Origin: Pseudoxanthomonas suwonensis
GTDB lineage: Bacteria; Pseudomonadota; Gammaproteobacteria; Xanthomonadales; Xanthomonadaceae
Direction: 5' to 3'
Length of the DNA stretch: 64,000 nucleotides
Assembly: GCF_000972865.1 (NCBI RefSeq)
Contig: NZ_CP011144.1
Span: 3,097,118-3,161,117 of the forward strand
The position numbers were made by a program, and so were the translations under genes. Below are positions 1 through 9,160 of this stretch, one piece after another. Under the pieces are notes generated by a model. That model did no database searches and had not been told where the DNA came from. It saw only the letters and a list, made by a program, of their open reading frames with translations. Each line of letters starts with the position of its first letter. Position 1 is the stretch's first letter.

Positions 1-50
1 CGATCCGTCCGGGCGCGCCGTCGCAGGCGTGCACGAGTCCGCGCACGCTT

Positions 51-148
51 TGTAGGAGCCGGATTCAGCCGGCGACGCGACGCTATTGGCACAGGCGACG
101 CCCTCATGATCCCGACGCCCGTGTCGCCGACTGAAGCCAGCTCCTACA
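51..148 (+). repeat. REP doublet (GTAG-headed), unit 1
   Basis: This is a 98-bp composite made of two REP-like hairpins facing each other. It opens with TGTAGGAGCCGG and closes with CAGCTCCTACA, with the conserved core ACAGGCGACGCCCTCATGAT between them. The same architecture recurs at about eight other places in the window. The GTAG head followed by a short GC-rich palindrome matches the REP elements of Pseudomonas and Xanthomonadaceae, which are thought to be mobilised by RAYT transposases. No RAYT gene lies in the window. Confidence 0.85.
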
Positions 149-173
149 GTAAGGACAGCCGCGCCGCTGCTGT

Positions 174-271
174 TGTAGGAGCTGGCTTCAGCCGGCGACA
201 CGACGCCGGCGGCACAGGCGGCGCCCTCCGGGTTCCGACGCCCATGTCGCCCACTGGAGTGGGCTCCTGCA
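174..271 (+). repeat. REP doublet, unit 2
   Basis: A second 98-bp composite, 25 bp after the first. It begins TGTAGGAGCTGGCTTCAGCC and ends GGGCTCCTGCA. The outer stems differ in sequence from unit 1 (GCTGGCTTCAGCC here, GCCGGATTCAGCCGGC there), yet each still pairs with itself. It ends 24 bp before the stop codon of the I78 gene. Confidence 0.85.
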
Positions 272-295
272 AGAAGGCGCAGCGGTTGCTTCGCC

Positions 296-616
296 TCAGC
301 CGCAGGTGACCCGGGTGATGGTGTTGTTGCCGTCGATCTCGACGTTGACCCGGTCGGGGCGGAAATCGCGGGTCACCGCCGTGCCCGGGCCGATCGGGCG
401 GATCAGGCCGGCGCCGCTTTCGCGCCAGACCCGGCCCATCACCTCCTGCTCGGCCTGCTGGCCGACGGCCCAGGCCACCGGTTCGGCATTGCAGGCGCCG
501 GCCGCGGTGCCGTTGCGGCCGGGTGCGCCCGGATCGGGCTGGACCGAACTGCACGCGGCCAGCTGTACCGTGGCGGCGAATATAGTGAGGGACAGGACGG
601 CGGAGTGCGGTTGCAT
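296..616 (-). CDS. I78-family peptidase inhibitor lipoprotein
   Basis: A 106-residue protein. An N-terminal hydrophobic segment ends in the lipobox LAAC with Cys21, so it is probably a lipoprotein held in the envelope. The C-terminal part has the I78 (elastase-inhibitor-like) pattern: an Ala-Glu-rich helix around residues 48-60, a Gly-Pro-rich turn, then VTRDFRPDRVNVEIDGNNTI near residues 81-100. Proteins of this family block serine proteases by presenting an inhibitory loop; the target here is unknown. The start at 616 was chosen because it places the signal peptide correctly; a longer frame upstream lies antisense to the neighbouring hydrolase. It stands 65 bp downstream of the penicillin-acylase gene on the same strand and may be cotranscribed with it. 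Confidence 0.8.
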   Translation of the reverse strand: MQPHSAVLSLTIFAATVQLAACSSVQPDPGAPGRNGTAAGACNAEPVAWAVGQQAEQEVMGRVWRESGAGLIRPIGPGTAVTRDFRPDRVNVEIDGNNTITRVTCG

Positions 617-681
617 CGCGGCGGTTCTCCATGGACCCGGGGCGATTGTGCGACAAACCCGGCGGCGTTGCCGCGCCGGGT

Positions 682-3129
682 TCACTGCGCGGCCGGCGCC
701 AGGGTCAGGCTGTGCCGCGTCGGCCCGGGCAGGAATGGCGTCGGCCGGCCCCGCACCCAGTCGTCGTGGCCGGCGCCCCAGAACGGCGAGAGCGGATGGC
801 CGCTCTGGCCGCCGGGCATGTGCACGATGCCGTCGGCCTCGTGGCCAGGCGCGACGACCATGCGCTGGGACGCGCCGAACGCCGGTCCCTGCACCCGCGG
901 CATGGAACCGTCGCCCGGCAGCGGTTCGGCCGGCATGCACAGCCGCGGACGGATGAAGCCGGGCAGGGCGTTGGCCAGCGGATGGCAGATCCGCGCGGTG
1001 TTGCGCTCGCCCCAGCGGCGTTCCGACAGCGGCCCCTTCCCGGTCAGGTCGTCGCGCACCTCGCGCGCGGCGTCCTCGAGCAGCGCGTCCCAGCTGTCGT
1101 AGCGGCGCGACAGCAGGTGCGCCGGGCGCTGCTCCAGCAGCGGCCAGGCGACGCCTTCCAGTTGCGGCAGGTCGGGCATGGCGAAACCGTCGCCGAGCGC
1201 GGCCTGCGCCGGCGCGGTCAGGCCGTCGGCGATGCGCGCGTGCACCGCCAGGCGCCAGGCGCGCACCAGCCGGTAGCTGACCGAGTCGACCGTGGCGTGG
1301 CCTTCCCAGGTCGCGCCGGCGCCGGCCAGGGCGGCCAGCGCCGAGTCCGCCGGCCGGGCCTTCGCCTCGTCCTGCAGCAGCTGCCACCAGCGCTGCAGGA
1401 ACAGGGCACGGTCGTCGAGCTGGATCGCCAGCAGGTCGGCTTCGTCGAAGCGGTCCTTCGCCAGCAGGCCGTCGCGGATCTGCCGCGCGCGCGCGCCGAG
1501 CGCGTAGCCGCCGTCGCCTGCCAGGGCCAGCGCTTCGCCGTCGAGCACGCGGGCGTTGGCGGTCCACAAGCGATGGTTGGCCGGGTCAGCCAGGGCAGGC
1601 GTGTAACCCGAGAAGATCAACCAGGGATAGCAGTGCCCGGATGCGGCATCGACATCGTCCTGTGCATCCGGCGGCGGCCCCGGAACTGGCCGGAACGGGC
1701 GCGACAGGCGGGTAGGCCAGGGCAGCTCGCCCGTGCAGCCGCGGCCGCGGCCGGGCAACGGGCCGATGATGCGCCATGCGATCCGTCCCGCGCTGTCGCC
1801 TACGACCAGGTTCTGCGCCGGCATCCTCGCCTTGCCGGCGATGGACAGCGCGGTCTGGAGGTCGCCGGCCCGTGCCATATCGGCCAGGCCCACGTCGAGC
1901 GCGCCGGGCAGATGCGCCACCCAGCGCAATGCGAGCGCGGGCGCATCGCCGCGCGCCTCGTGCAGGATCGGGCCCTGTACGGTTTCCAGCACCTCCAGGG
2001 AGACCGGGTCGCCACCGGCGACGTGGATGGTTTCCACGTACCGTTCGCCTCCGCTGCAATCGCCGGGACTTGGATCGTCGGGAAGGCACGGGCGGACCGG
2101 ATACCAGTCCGCGGTGTCGGCATAGCTGTTGGTGAAGCCCCAGGCCACATGCCCGTTGCTGCCGACGATCACCGCCGGCAGGCCGGGCAGGCTGAAGCCG
2201 GCCACGTCCACCCGGCCGCCGGGCGCGTGGCTGTCCGGGTAGCGCAGGCGCACGCGGAACCAGATGTTGGGCGCGCGCAGGCCCAGGTGCATGTCGTCGG
2301 CGACGATGGCGCGGCCATCGGCGGTGAGCGCGCCGGCCACCACCCAGTTGTTGCTGCCCGGCGTGCCCTTGTCGGCCAGCCGGCTCGGCCGGTCGGTATC
2401 GGGCATCGGCAGCGTGCGCAGGTCGACCTGGTCGGCCGTAGGCAGGGGCGCGTTGCCGCGCGCGTCGCCGAACAGCGGCGCGTCCCATTCGGTGCCGTCG
2501 TGGGCGAGCAGCCCGTACAGCGCCGGCGGAACATGCTGGCGGATCTTCCACAGGCGCAGTTCGCGCGCGTTGTCCGCGTCCTGCAGGTCGAAGTACATCG
2601 CGTAGCCGGTCAGCGCCGAATCGGCCACCTCCCAGCGGCGCGGCGCCTGCCGCAACAGCAGGTACGGCCAGGGTCGCACCCGCAGCGCATCGAGCCCGGC
2701 GTTGACGCCGTCGGCGTAGGCCTGCAGCTGCGGCATGCGGTCGCCGGCGAAGACGTCCAGATGGCTGTTCACGCGTGCGCGCATCCGGTGCGCGCGCTGC
2801 TTGCGGTCGACGTCGAGCGCCACCGGGCCGAACAGCTCCGACAGCTCGCCAGCCGCATTGCGCCGCATCAGGTCCATCTCGAAATAGCGCTCCTGCGCAT
2901 GGACGAAGCCCAGCGCGCGCATCGCGTCCGCCTCGCTGGCTGCCTCGATGGTCACCACGCCCAGGGCATCGCGTTGCACCGTGACCGGTGCCGACAGGCC
3001 CGACAGGGCCGGGGACAGCTCCCCGTCGAGCGTCGCCAGGCTGCCGCGCAGCAGCCACCAGGCCAGCAGCGCCGCGCAGGTGGCGAGCAGCAGTAGCAGC
3101 ACCGCGAGGCGTCGGATCCATCGGAGCAT
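682..3129 (-). CDS. Penicillin acylase family protein (Ntn hydrolase)
   Basis: An 815-residue protein with an N-terminal membrane anchor or signal (MLRWIRRLAVLLLLLATC), so it should act in the periplasm or at the membrane. Residues around 45-110 match the start of the penicillin amidase fold (LGVVTIEAASEADAMRALGF, then an ERYFEMDLMRR helix). The motif GTPGSNNWVVAG supplies the serine that becomes the N-terminal nucleophile after autocatalytic cleavage, with an alpha/spacer segment before it and a long beta chain after it. Family members hydrolyse amides such as beta-lactam side chains or acyl-homoserine lactones; the substrate cannot be told from sequence. The start at 3129 has an AGGGGA ribosome site just upstream. 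The gene is divergent from the bacterioferritin gene. Confidence 0.88.
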   Translation of the reverse strand: MLRWIRRLAVLLLLLATCAALLAWWLLRGSLATLDGELSPALSGLSAPVTVQRDALGVVTIEAASEADAMRALGFVHAQERYFEMDLMRRNAAGELSELFGPVALDVDRKQRAHRMRARVNSHLDVFAGDRMPQLQAYADGVNAGLDALRVRPWPYLLLRQAPRRWEVADSALTGYAMYFDLQDADNARELRLWKIRQHVPPALYGLLAHDGTEWDAPLFGDARGNAPLPTADQVDLRTLPMPDTDRPSRLADKGTPGSNNWVVAGALTADGRAIVADDMHLGLRAPNIWFRVRLRYPDSHAPGGRVDVAGFSLPGLPAVIVGSNGHVAWGFTNSYADTADWYPVRPCLPDDPSPGDCSGGERYVETIHVAGGDPVSLEVLETVQGPILHEARGDAPALALRWVAHLPGALDVGLADMARAGDLQTALSIAGKARMPAQNLVVGDSAGRIAWRIIGPLPGRGRGCTGELPWPTRLSRPFRPVPGPPPDAQDDVDAASGHCYPWLIFSGYTPALADPANHRLWTANARVLDGEALALAGDGGYALGARARQIRDGLLAKDRFDEADLLAIQLDDRALFLQRWWQLLQDEAKARPADSALAALAGAGATWEGHATVDSVSYRLVRAWRLAVHARIADGLTAPAQAALGDGFAMPDLPQLEGVAWPLLEQRPAHLLSRRYDSWDALLEDAAREVRDDLTGKGPLSERRWGERNTARICHPLANALPGFIRPRLCMPAEPLPGDGSMPRVQGPAFGASQRMVVAPGHEADGIVHMPGGQSGHPLSPFWGAGHDDWVRGRPTPFLPGPTRHSLTLAPAAQ

Positions 3130-3317
3130 GCGTTTCCCCTGGGTAGTGGCGGTCCGGGCAGGTCCGCTGGGACGGATTATTCCACGGCCCGCGCGTGCGG
3201 CTTCCGGTGGCCGGGCGAAGTGAAGGGTAGCGCCGCAATTGCGAGTGATTCCGATTGGAACATCGCCGCCGCGCTTGCGGCACACTGCGCCCCGAAGCGT
3301 TGCCGGAGCCACCGACC

Positions 3318-3809
3318 ATGAAAGGCCATCCCGAAGTCATCGACTGCCTGAAGGAACTGCTGCGCGGCGAACTGGCCGCGCGCGACCAGTATTTCCTGCA
3401 TTCGCGCCGCTACGAGGACCAGGGTCTGAAGGCGCTGTACGAGCGCATCAGCCACGAGATGCAGGAGGAGACCGAGCATGCGGACGCGATCCTGCGCCGG
3501 ATCCTGTTCCTGGAGGGCGATCCGGACATGCGTCCGCACGCGTTCACGCCCGGCACGACCGTGGTCGAGATGCTCGAGGCGGACCTGGCGGTCGAGTACA
3601 AGGTGCGCGCCAACCTCGCTGCGGCGATGACGCTGTGCGAGCAGAAGCAGGACTATGTCAGCCGCGACATGTTGCTGGCGCAGCTGAAGGACACCGAGGA
3701 AGACCACGCCTGGTGGCTGGAGCAGCAGCTGGGGCTGATCAAGCGCATCGGCCTGGAGAACTACCAACTGTCGAAGATCGACGGCGACGGCGGTCCTGCG
3801 CACGGTTGA
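3318..3809 (+). CDS. bfr: Bacterioferritin, FtnA/BfrA type without heme-ligand Met
   Basis: A 163-residue four-helix ferritin-like subunit; 24 copies would form an iron-storage shell. Ferroxidase ligands are visible: Glu18, Glu51, His54, a glutamate near 93, Glu127 and His130, and Tyr25 is present. The residue after Glu51 is Thr52, whereas heme-binding bacterioferritins have Met52. The sequence ([20 protein letters not shown]) closely resembles what I recall of the Pseudomonas aeruginosa protein called BfrA or FtnA, which also lacks that methionine. It should therefore oxidise and store iron but not bind heme unless a second Bfr subunit contributes. It is a single gene, divergent from the penicillin-acylase gene, with REP elements after it. 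Confidence 0.92.
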   Translation: MKGHPEVIDCLKELLRGELAARDQYFLHSRRYEDQGLKALYERISHEMQEETEHADAILRRILFLEGDPDMRPHAFTPGTTVVEMLEADLAVEYKVRANLAAAMTLCEQKQDYVSRDMLLAQLKDTEEDHAWWLEQQLGLIKRIGLENYQLSKIDGDGGPAHG

Positions 3810-3836
3810 TCGGGGCGTTTGCTGCGGCGGCCAGGC

Positions 3837-4144
3837 GCGGGAACCACGAGGACGGCGCCTGTGCCGGCGGCGTCGCGTCGCCGGCTGAACCCGGCTCCTA
3901 CAACAGCATCCGGCTTCGGCGCTCTTCTGTAGGAGCCGGCATGACGGCGACACGGGCGTCGGGATGACGAGGGCGTCGCCTGTGCCAACGGTGTCGCGTC
4001 GCGGGCAAGCCCGGCTCCTACAACGGCAGGACGCGTGGCCATCTTTCTGCAGGAGCCCAGCTTGCTGGCGACACGGGCGTCGGAATCGTGGGGACGTCGC
4101 CTGTGCCGACGGCGTCGTGTCGCCGGCTGAACCCGGCTCCTACA
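3837..4144. repeat. REP cluster (one half unit and two doublets)
   Basis: Three REP-derived blocks fill the gap between bfr and tpm: a half unit at about 3837-3902, a doublet at 3928-4022 and a doublet at 4048-4144. The outer palindromes differ (GCCGGCATGACGGC; CCCAGCTTGCTGG; GCCGGGTTCAGCCGGC), but the inner core ACGCCTGTGCC/GGGCGTCG is shared. They are oriented opposite to those at 51-271. No gene is seen here apart from these repeats. Confidence 0.85.
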
Positions 4145-4166
4145 AGAACGGGCTGGCGCGGGTCGT

Positions 4167-4823
4167 TCAGCGCTTCCGCAGGCGGTAGACGGCGGTCGAC
4201 AGCGCGGTGACGCCGTCTTCGCGGAAGCGCGGTTCCTGGGCGAGGACGTCGCGCCGCTCCAGCAGTTCGACGTCCCAGTCCGGCGCGAACAACACGCGTA
4301 CCTCGGCCTCTTCCACCGGGAACGGTGGCCCGTCCATTTCCGTCTGCGGATACTCCAGCGTGATCAGCAGGCCGCGGCAGCCGGCGGGCAGCCTGCCGTA
4401 GATCTCGTCGACGTAGCGACGGCGCATCGCCGGTGGCAGCGCGATCAGGGCGGCGCGGTCGTACACGGCGTACATCGCGCCGAGCGTGGCGTCCGCCAGC
4501 GCGAACACGTCGCCCTGGACCAGGTCGATCGGGCCGGTGCGGTGGTGGATGCCGTCGGCGTCGTGGGACACCCGCGGTACCAGTCCGGCCTCGGCGAAGA
4601 ACGCCTCCACCGCTAGCGGCGAAAGCTCGGCGCCCAGCACCCCGTGGCCCTGTGCCGCCAGCCAGTGCATGTCCAGGGTCTTGCCGGCCAGCGGCACGAA
4701 CACCCGTCCGCCGGCGGGGACATCCAGCGCCGGCCAGTGCTTCTCCAGCAGCGGCATCACCTCGCCGCGATGGAAGCCGATGCGGCCTTCATGCCAACGC
4801 TGCAGCCAGAAATCCGCTTCCAT
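4167..4823 (-). CDS. tpm: Thiopurine S-methyltransferase
   Basis: A 218-residue SAM-dependent methyltransferase, the usual length of the bacterial TPMT family. The N terminus MEADFWLQRWHEGRIGFHRG is typical of that family. GRVFVPLAGKTLDMHWLAAQ forms the SAM-binding motif I region, and AVYDRAALIALPPAMR is a conserved TPMT block. In bacteria these enzymes methylate selenium, tellurium or thiopurine compounds; the true substrate here is unknown. The start at 4823 gives the family N terminus; the open frame runs a further 69 codons upstream, but only through the duplicated repeat at 4844-4995. Confidence 0.93.
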   Translation of the reverse strand: MEADFWLQRWHEGRIGFHRGEVMPLLEKHWPALDVPAGGRVFVPLAGKTLDMHWLAAQGHGVLGAELSPLAVEAFFAEAGLVPRVSHDADGIHHRTGPIDLVQGDVFALADATLGAMYAVYDRAALIALPPAMRRRYVDEIYGRLPAGCRGLLITLEYPQTEMDGPPFPVEEAEVRVLFAPDWDVELLERRDVLAQEPRFREDGVTALSTAVYRLRKR

Positions 4824-4843
4824 CGCCAGACACTCACTCCACC

Positions 4844-4995
4844 GCCGCGCCCCTGCGCGACAGGCTTGCGACAGTGCTCGGCGCGCCGCCGCGCGCTGCG
4901 GCAATGATCGGCTGGCCATCCACCTTCTGCCGCGCCCCTGCGCGACAGGCTTGCGACAGTGCCCGGCGCGCCGCCGCGCGCTGCGGCAATGATCG
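4844..4995. repeat. 67-bp direct repeat carrying a copied parC 3' end
   Basis: Positions 4844-4910 and 4929-4995 are the same 67-bp sequence with one mismatch. They contain a GC-rich dyad (GGCGCGCCGCCGCGCGC). Between the copies, 4914-4931 repeats 18 bp found inside parC at 5011-5028, where it encodes the end of ParC. The block therefore looks like a local duplication that took in the last codons of parC. Confidence 0.8.
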
Positions 4996-4996
4996 A

Positions 4997-7246
4997 CTAC
5001 TCGACATTCAGGCCATCCACCTTCTGCCACCCCCGCGGCAGCAGCCCCCCGCGCGTCGCCCGCGCCCCCAGGTACTCCTCCAGCTCGCGGAACGACAGCG
5101 ACATCGTGCGCTGGCCGCTGCGCACCTGCAGGGTCTGGCTTGGCGCGACCGCGGCCACCGCGACCACGCGCTCGGTGCCGAGCTTGGCCTTGGGGATGTC
5201 GATCAGCTTGTTGCCCTTGCCCTTGTCCAGTTCGGGCAGTTCGGTGGCGGGGATCGCCAGCAGGTGGCCGGCGCTGGTGACCGCCACGATCCGGTCGGCC
5301 TCGACGTTGGCCACCGCCGCCGGCTGCAGCACCCGCGCATTCGGGGTCAGGTTAAGCATGGCCTTGCCGGCCTTGTTGCGGCCGGTCAGGTTCTCGAAGC
5401 GGGTGACGAAGCCGTAGCCGTGCGAGGACGCCAGCACGAAGCGGGTGTCGTTGTCGCCGCTGGCCAGCGCCTGGAACGACGCGCCCTGCGCAGGCGAGAA
5501 GCGGCCGGTCAGCGGTTCGCCGTTGCCGCGCGCCGAGGGCAGCGTATGCACCACGGTCGAATAACTGCGTCCCTGCGAGTCCAGGAACGCCACCTGCTGG
5601 GTGCTGCGGCTGCGTACCGCCGCCAGCAGGCCGTCGCCGTCGCGGTAGGACAGGCCGGCCGCGTCCACGTCATGGCCCTTGGCCGCGCGGATCCAGCCCT
5701 TCTCCGACAGCACCACGGTCATCGGCTCGCTCGGCACCAGCTCGATCTCGTCGATGGCCTGCGCCGCGCCGCGCTGGACCAGCGGTGAGCGGCGCGCGTC
5801 GCCGAACTTCTTGGCGTCGGCCAGCAACTCGTCCTTGACCAGCTTCTTCAGCCTGGCGCGGCTGCCGAGGATGGCGACGATGCGCTCCAGTTCCTTGGCC
5901 AGCTCGTCCTGCTCGCCGCGGATCTTCATCTCCTCCAGGCGCGCCAGCTGCTTGAGCTTGGTCTCCAGGATGTACTCGGCCTGTTCCTCGGACAGGCCGA
6001 AGCGCGCGATCAGCGCGGCCTTGGGCTCGTCCTCGGTGCGGATGATGCGGATCACCTCGTCCAGGTTGAGGAAGGCGACCAGCAGGCCTTCCAGCAGGTG
6101 CAATCGGCGCTCGACCTTCTCCTGGCGGTGCTTCAGGCGCCGGGCCACGGTGTCGGTGCGGAAGGTCAGCCACTCCTCCAGCAGCGTGCGCAGGTTCTTC
6201 ACCGCCGGCTTGCCGTCCAGGCCGATGACGTTGAGGTTGACCCGGTAGCTCCTCTCCAGGTCGGTGGTGGCGAACAGGTGGCCCATCAGTTGCTCGCCAT
6301 CCACGCGGTTGGAGCGCGGCACCAGCACCACCCGCACCGGGTTGGCGTGGTCGGACTCGTCGCGGATGTCCTCCAGCCACGGCAGCTTCTTGGCCCGCAT
6401 CTGCGCGGCGATCTGCTCGATCACCTTGGACGGCGAGACCTGGTAGGGCAGGGCGGTGACCACGAAGTTGCCGGTGCCTTCCTTCTGCCAGGTGGCGCGG
6501 GCGCGGATGCTGCCATTGCCGGTCTCGTACATCGTGCGCAGTTCGGCCGCGCCGGTGATGATCTCGGCGCTGGTCGGGTAGTCCGGGCCGCGCACGTGCT
6601 CGCACAGGTCGGCGACGGTCGCCTCCGGGTCGTCGAGCAGGCGCACGCAGGCGCTGACGATCTCGTTGAGGTTGTGCGGCGGCACGTCGGTGGCCATGCC
6701 GACGGCAATGCCGGTGGTGCCGTTGAGCAGCAGGTGCGGCAGCCGCGCCGGCATCCAGCTCGGTTCCTCCAGGGTGCCGTCGAAGTTCGGCACCCAGTCG
6801 ACCGTGCCCTGGCCCAGCTCGCCCAGCAGGACCTCGGCGATCGGGGTGAGCTTGGACTCGGTGTAGCGCATGGCCGCGAACGATTTGGGGTCGTCGGTGG
6901 AGCCGAAGTTGCCCTGGCCCTCGATCAGCGGATAGCGGTAGGAGAACGGCTGGGCCATCAGCACCAGCGCCTCGTAGCAGGCCGAATCGCCGTGCGGGTG
7001 GTACTTGCCGATCACGTCGCCGACGGTGCGCGCGGATTTCTTGGGCTTGGCGGCGGCGCCCAGGCCCAGCTCGCTCATCGAATAGACGATGCGCCGCTGC
7101 ACCGGCTTCAGCCCGTCGCCGAGGAACGGCAGGGCGCGGTCCAGCACCACGTACATCGAATAGTCCAGGTAGGCGCGCTCGGCGTACTCGCGCAGCGGGA
7201 TCTGTTCGAAGCCGTGGAAGGTCGGGCGGACGGTCGGGTCGGTCAT
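4997..7246 (-). CDS. parC: DNA topoisomerase IV subunit A
   Basis: A 749-residue type IIA topoisomerase subunit that cuts and rejoins DNA to unlink daughter chromosomes, working with ParE. Seen in the sequence: [11 protein letters not shown] and [20 protein letters not shown] (the quinolone-resistance region, with the wild-type-like Ser88 and Glu92), then [11 protein letters not shown] with catalytic Tyr128. The C-terminal third is the DNA-wrapping beta-pinwheel, shorter than that of GyrA. ATG at 7246 is preferred over a GTG at 7255 because the N terminus then matches relatives as I recall them; a TAGAAT -10-like element lies at about 7274-7279. The last codons are duplicated downstream in the repeat at 4844-4995. 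Confidence 0.97.
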   Translation of the reverse strand: MTDPTVRPTFHGFEQIPLREYAERAYLDYSMYVVLDRALPFLGDGLKPVQRRIVYSMSELGLGAAAKPKKSARTVGDVIGKYHPHGDSACYEALVLMAQPFSYRYPLIEGQGNFGSTDDPKSFAAMRYTESKLTPIAEVLLGELGQGTVDWVPNFDGTLEEPSWMPARLPHLLLNGTTGIAVGMATDVPPHNLNEIVSACVRLLDDPEATVADLCEHVRGPDYPTSAEIITGAAELRTMYETGNGSIRARATWQKEGTGNFVVTALPYQVSPSKVIEQIAAQMRAKKLPWLEDIRDESDHANPVRVVLVPRSNRVDGEQLMGHLFATTDLERSYRVNLNVIGLDGKPAVKNLRTLLEEWLTFRTDTVARRLKHRQEKVERRLHLLEGLLVAFLNLDEVIRIIRTEDEPKAALIARFGLSEEQAEYILETKLKQLARLEEMKIRGEQDELAKELERIVAILGSRARLKKLVKDELLADAKKFGDARRSPLVQRGAAQAIDEIELVPSEPMTVVLSEKGWIRAAKGHDVDAAGLSYRDGDGLLAAVRSRSTQQVAFLDSQGRSYSTVVHTLPSARGNGEPLTGRFSPAQGASFQALASGDNDTRFVLASSHGYGFVTRFENLTGRNKAGKAMLNLTPNARVLQPAAVANVEADRIVAVTSAGHLLAIPATELPELDKGKGNKLIDIPKAKLGTERVVAVAAVAPSQTLQVRSGQRTMSLSFRELEEYLGARATRGGLLPRGWQKVDGLNVE

Positions 7247-7319
7247 GCGCGGCACATCGGGGGACAGACCGCGATTCTACCGCGCGGCGGCGCCCTGATC
7301 CCGTCTCCTCCGTCGGCGC

Positions 7320-8156
7320 CTATGTGACGGACCCGGGACCTGACAGGAAGGGGCTGAGCCTGGCGCGCTCGAATGCCGCGAGAATTCGGTCGAATCGCTC
7401 ACGGACCACGGTTTCGAACTCCGGGTGCGTGAACACGTAGAGCTCCGTGGCGCGGATTGCCTCTATTGCCATTCCGGCCACGACTTCCGGTGCCATGCCG
7501 GCCTCGACGGCAGCCTTCGCGGCTGCATTCACGGGCTCCCCGGCGCCTGCGCCGGGCTGGTTGCGCCGGCTCTCGGCGATCCGCGTGCGCACGAACGCGG
7601 GGCAGAGCACGGTGACCCCGATGCCTCGCGCGGAAAGCTGCCCGGCCCAGCCTTCGCTCATGCCTATCACTGCGAACTTCGTCGCGGTGTAGGGCTCGTG
7701 GGTCGGCGCAGAGATCATCCCGCCCATGGAGGCGGTGTTGACGAAATGGCCACCTTCGCCGTGCCGTTCGATCAGCGGCGTGAAGACTTCGGTGCCGTGG
7801 ATCACGCCCTTCAGGTTGATGTCGAGGATCCAGTCCCAGTCGCGCGGACGCAACTCGCCGATCCTGCCGGTGACGCTGACGCCGGCGTTGTTGCAAACGA
7901 TGTGAATCTTTCCAAAGGCCGCAAGCGTCGCGTCGGCGGCCGCCTGCACGGCGTCACGTCTGGAGACGTCGCAGATCACGCCCGCGGCGGCCACGCCCTG
8001 CGCCTTGAGGCGAGCGACTGCTTTATCGAGCGCGCCGGCCTCGACATCGGCCAGCATCACCTTCATCCCGAGGCGTCCGAACGCTTCGCCGAGCGCCAGG
8101 CCGATGCCACTGGCCCCGCCAGTGACGAACGCGACCTTGCCTTCGAAGTCCTTCAT
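7320..8156 (-). CDS. SDR-family NAD(P)-dependent oxidoreductase
   Basis: A 278-residue classical short-chain dehydrogenase/reductase. The cofactor motif TGGASGIG is near residues 12-19. The Asp in LADVEAG after the second strand suggests an NAD preference. NNAG is present (CNNAGVSV), the catalytic Ser is in NTASMGG, and YTATK provides Tyr and Lys. The substrate is unknown. Its ATG overlaps the TGA of the catalase-like gene by 4 bp, so it is the last gene of a translationally coupled operon. Confidence 0.9.
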   Translation of the reverse strand: MKDFEGKVAFVTGGASGIGLALGEAFGRLGMKVMLADVEAGALDKAVARLKAQGVAAAGVICDVSRRDAVQAAADATLAAFGKIHIVCNNAGVSVTGRIGELRPRDWDWILDINLKGVIHGTEVFTPLIERHGEGGHFVNTASMGGMISAPTHEPYTATKFAVIGMSEGWAGQLSARGIGVTVLCPAFVRTRIAESRRNQPGAGAGEPVNAAAKAAVEAGMAPEVVAGMAIEAIRATELYVFTHPEFETVVRERFDRILAAFERARLSPFLSGPGSVT

Positions 8157-9160
8157 GTCGAAGCCAGGGCGGTGAACGGACAGCCCATCCCACCCGCCCT
8201 TGCCAGCGCGGCCGAACGGCCCTTCCAGCCGCCAGTCCTGTGCGCGGCGGACAGCTCGTAGATTCCGCGCCGGGCGGCAAGGATGGGATCGTCCGACATC
8301 TCGATGCCGTCCGTCAGGCGCGTCGGGTCGTGCAGCATCACCGGGTCGCCGATTTCTTCGGGGCTCGTCGGCCGGGTGAGCTCAAGCCGTCCGATGATGA
8401 CGCGCTGCCGGTCGGCCGGCCAGGCGGCAGTGGGGTCGTGGGTAGGATCTTCGGGCCCGGCGATCTGCAGCGCGAGTCGGTAGCCGACGGGTCCATCCCG
8501 AAGCCGCGCCTCCAGCTCTTCGTACAAGTGGCTTGGCGGGTGCTGATGCAGGGCCTCCAATGTCTGTCCCGCCTCGCCAGCCTCCGGCTCCCACGAATAG
8601 CGGGCATGGCAGGCGTTTCCGTCCGCGTTGACGAAGCGGAAGGCGTGCAGCGCGTTGAACCGCGTCCGGGCGAAGCTCAGTGCCGCCGGAGCGGCCTGCA
8701 GCAGTTGCAACGCATGGCCGATCCAGGGACGTGCCGCGACGAAGGCCTGGATACGAACCTCATCGCGAATCCCTGTGCCAGGGTCAGGTCCGGCAACTTC
8801 GAGGAAGGCGAGCGTCTCTTCCGGCGTGCGCGTGATGAAGACGGCAAGCGGCAGCGCGACCAGATCGGTCACCGTCCCATCGGGCAGGAAGAACTTTGTC
8901 GCCATCGAGACCGATCGCGCGGGTCCCATCGGATTTCCGGAAGGGCTGTTCGAGAACCGGACCGTAGCCGGAGTGGCATCTCCCTGCAGGTGGAGCGCCC
9001 GGCTTATCCGGGGAGCTGCCGGCGAACCGACGAAGGTGGCCGCGTAATAGCGTCCATTCGCATGCACGCCACGACAGCCGGGGTAGAAACCCCCGAAGTT
9101 GCGGTGGATCGACTCCACCAACCGTTCGGAAGTCTCGTACTGGGGGCACACGGCCTTCAC
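8153..9160 (-). CDS. Catalase-related peroxidase (small heme catalase family)
   Basis: A 335-residue protein of the catalase superfamily, shorter than monofunctional catalases (about 480-750 residues), as in the SrpA-like or catalase-family peroxidase group. Residues around 40-75 give NGRYYAATFVGS and ATVRFSNSPSGNPMG, matching the catalase core strand with the distal Asn. ILAARRGIYELSAAHR near the C terminus fits the proximal heme-ligand helix, with Tyr as the ligand. I see no signal peptide, so it is probably cytoplasmic. It overlaps both neighbours by 4 bp, so the three proteins are likely made together. Confidence 0.82.
   Translation of the reverse strand: MKAVCPQYETSERLVESIHRNFGGFYPGCRGVHANGRYYAATFVGSPAAPRISRALHLQGDATPATVRFSNSPSGNPMGPARSVSMATKFFLPDGTVTDLVALPLAVFITRTPEETLAFLEVAGPDPGTGIRDEVRIQAFVAARPWIGHALQLLQAAPAALSFARTRFNALHAFRFVNADGNACHARYSWEPEAGEAGQTLEALHQHPPSHLYEELEARLRDGPVGYRLALQIAGPEDPTHDPTAAWPADRQRVIIGRLELTRPTSPEEIGDPVMLHDPTRLTDGIEMSDDPILAARRGIYELSAAHRTGGWKGRSAALARAGGMGCPFTALAST

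Noticed and set aside
631..3096. Long open frame (821 codons) on the plus strand opposite the penicillin-acylase gene
   Set aside because: It is antisense to a gene with clear Ntn-hydrolase motifs. The translation is Arg/Gln/His-rich, as expected from the complementary strand of GC-rich coding DNA.
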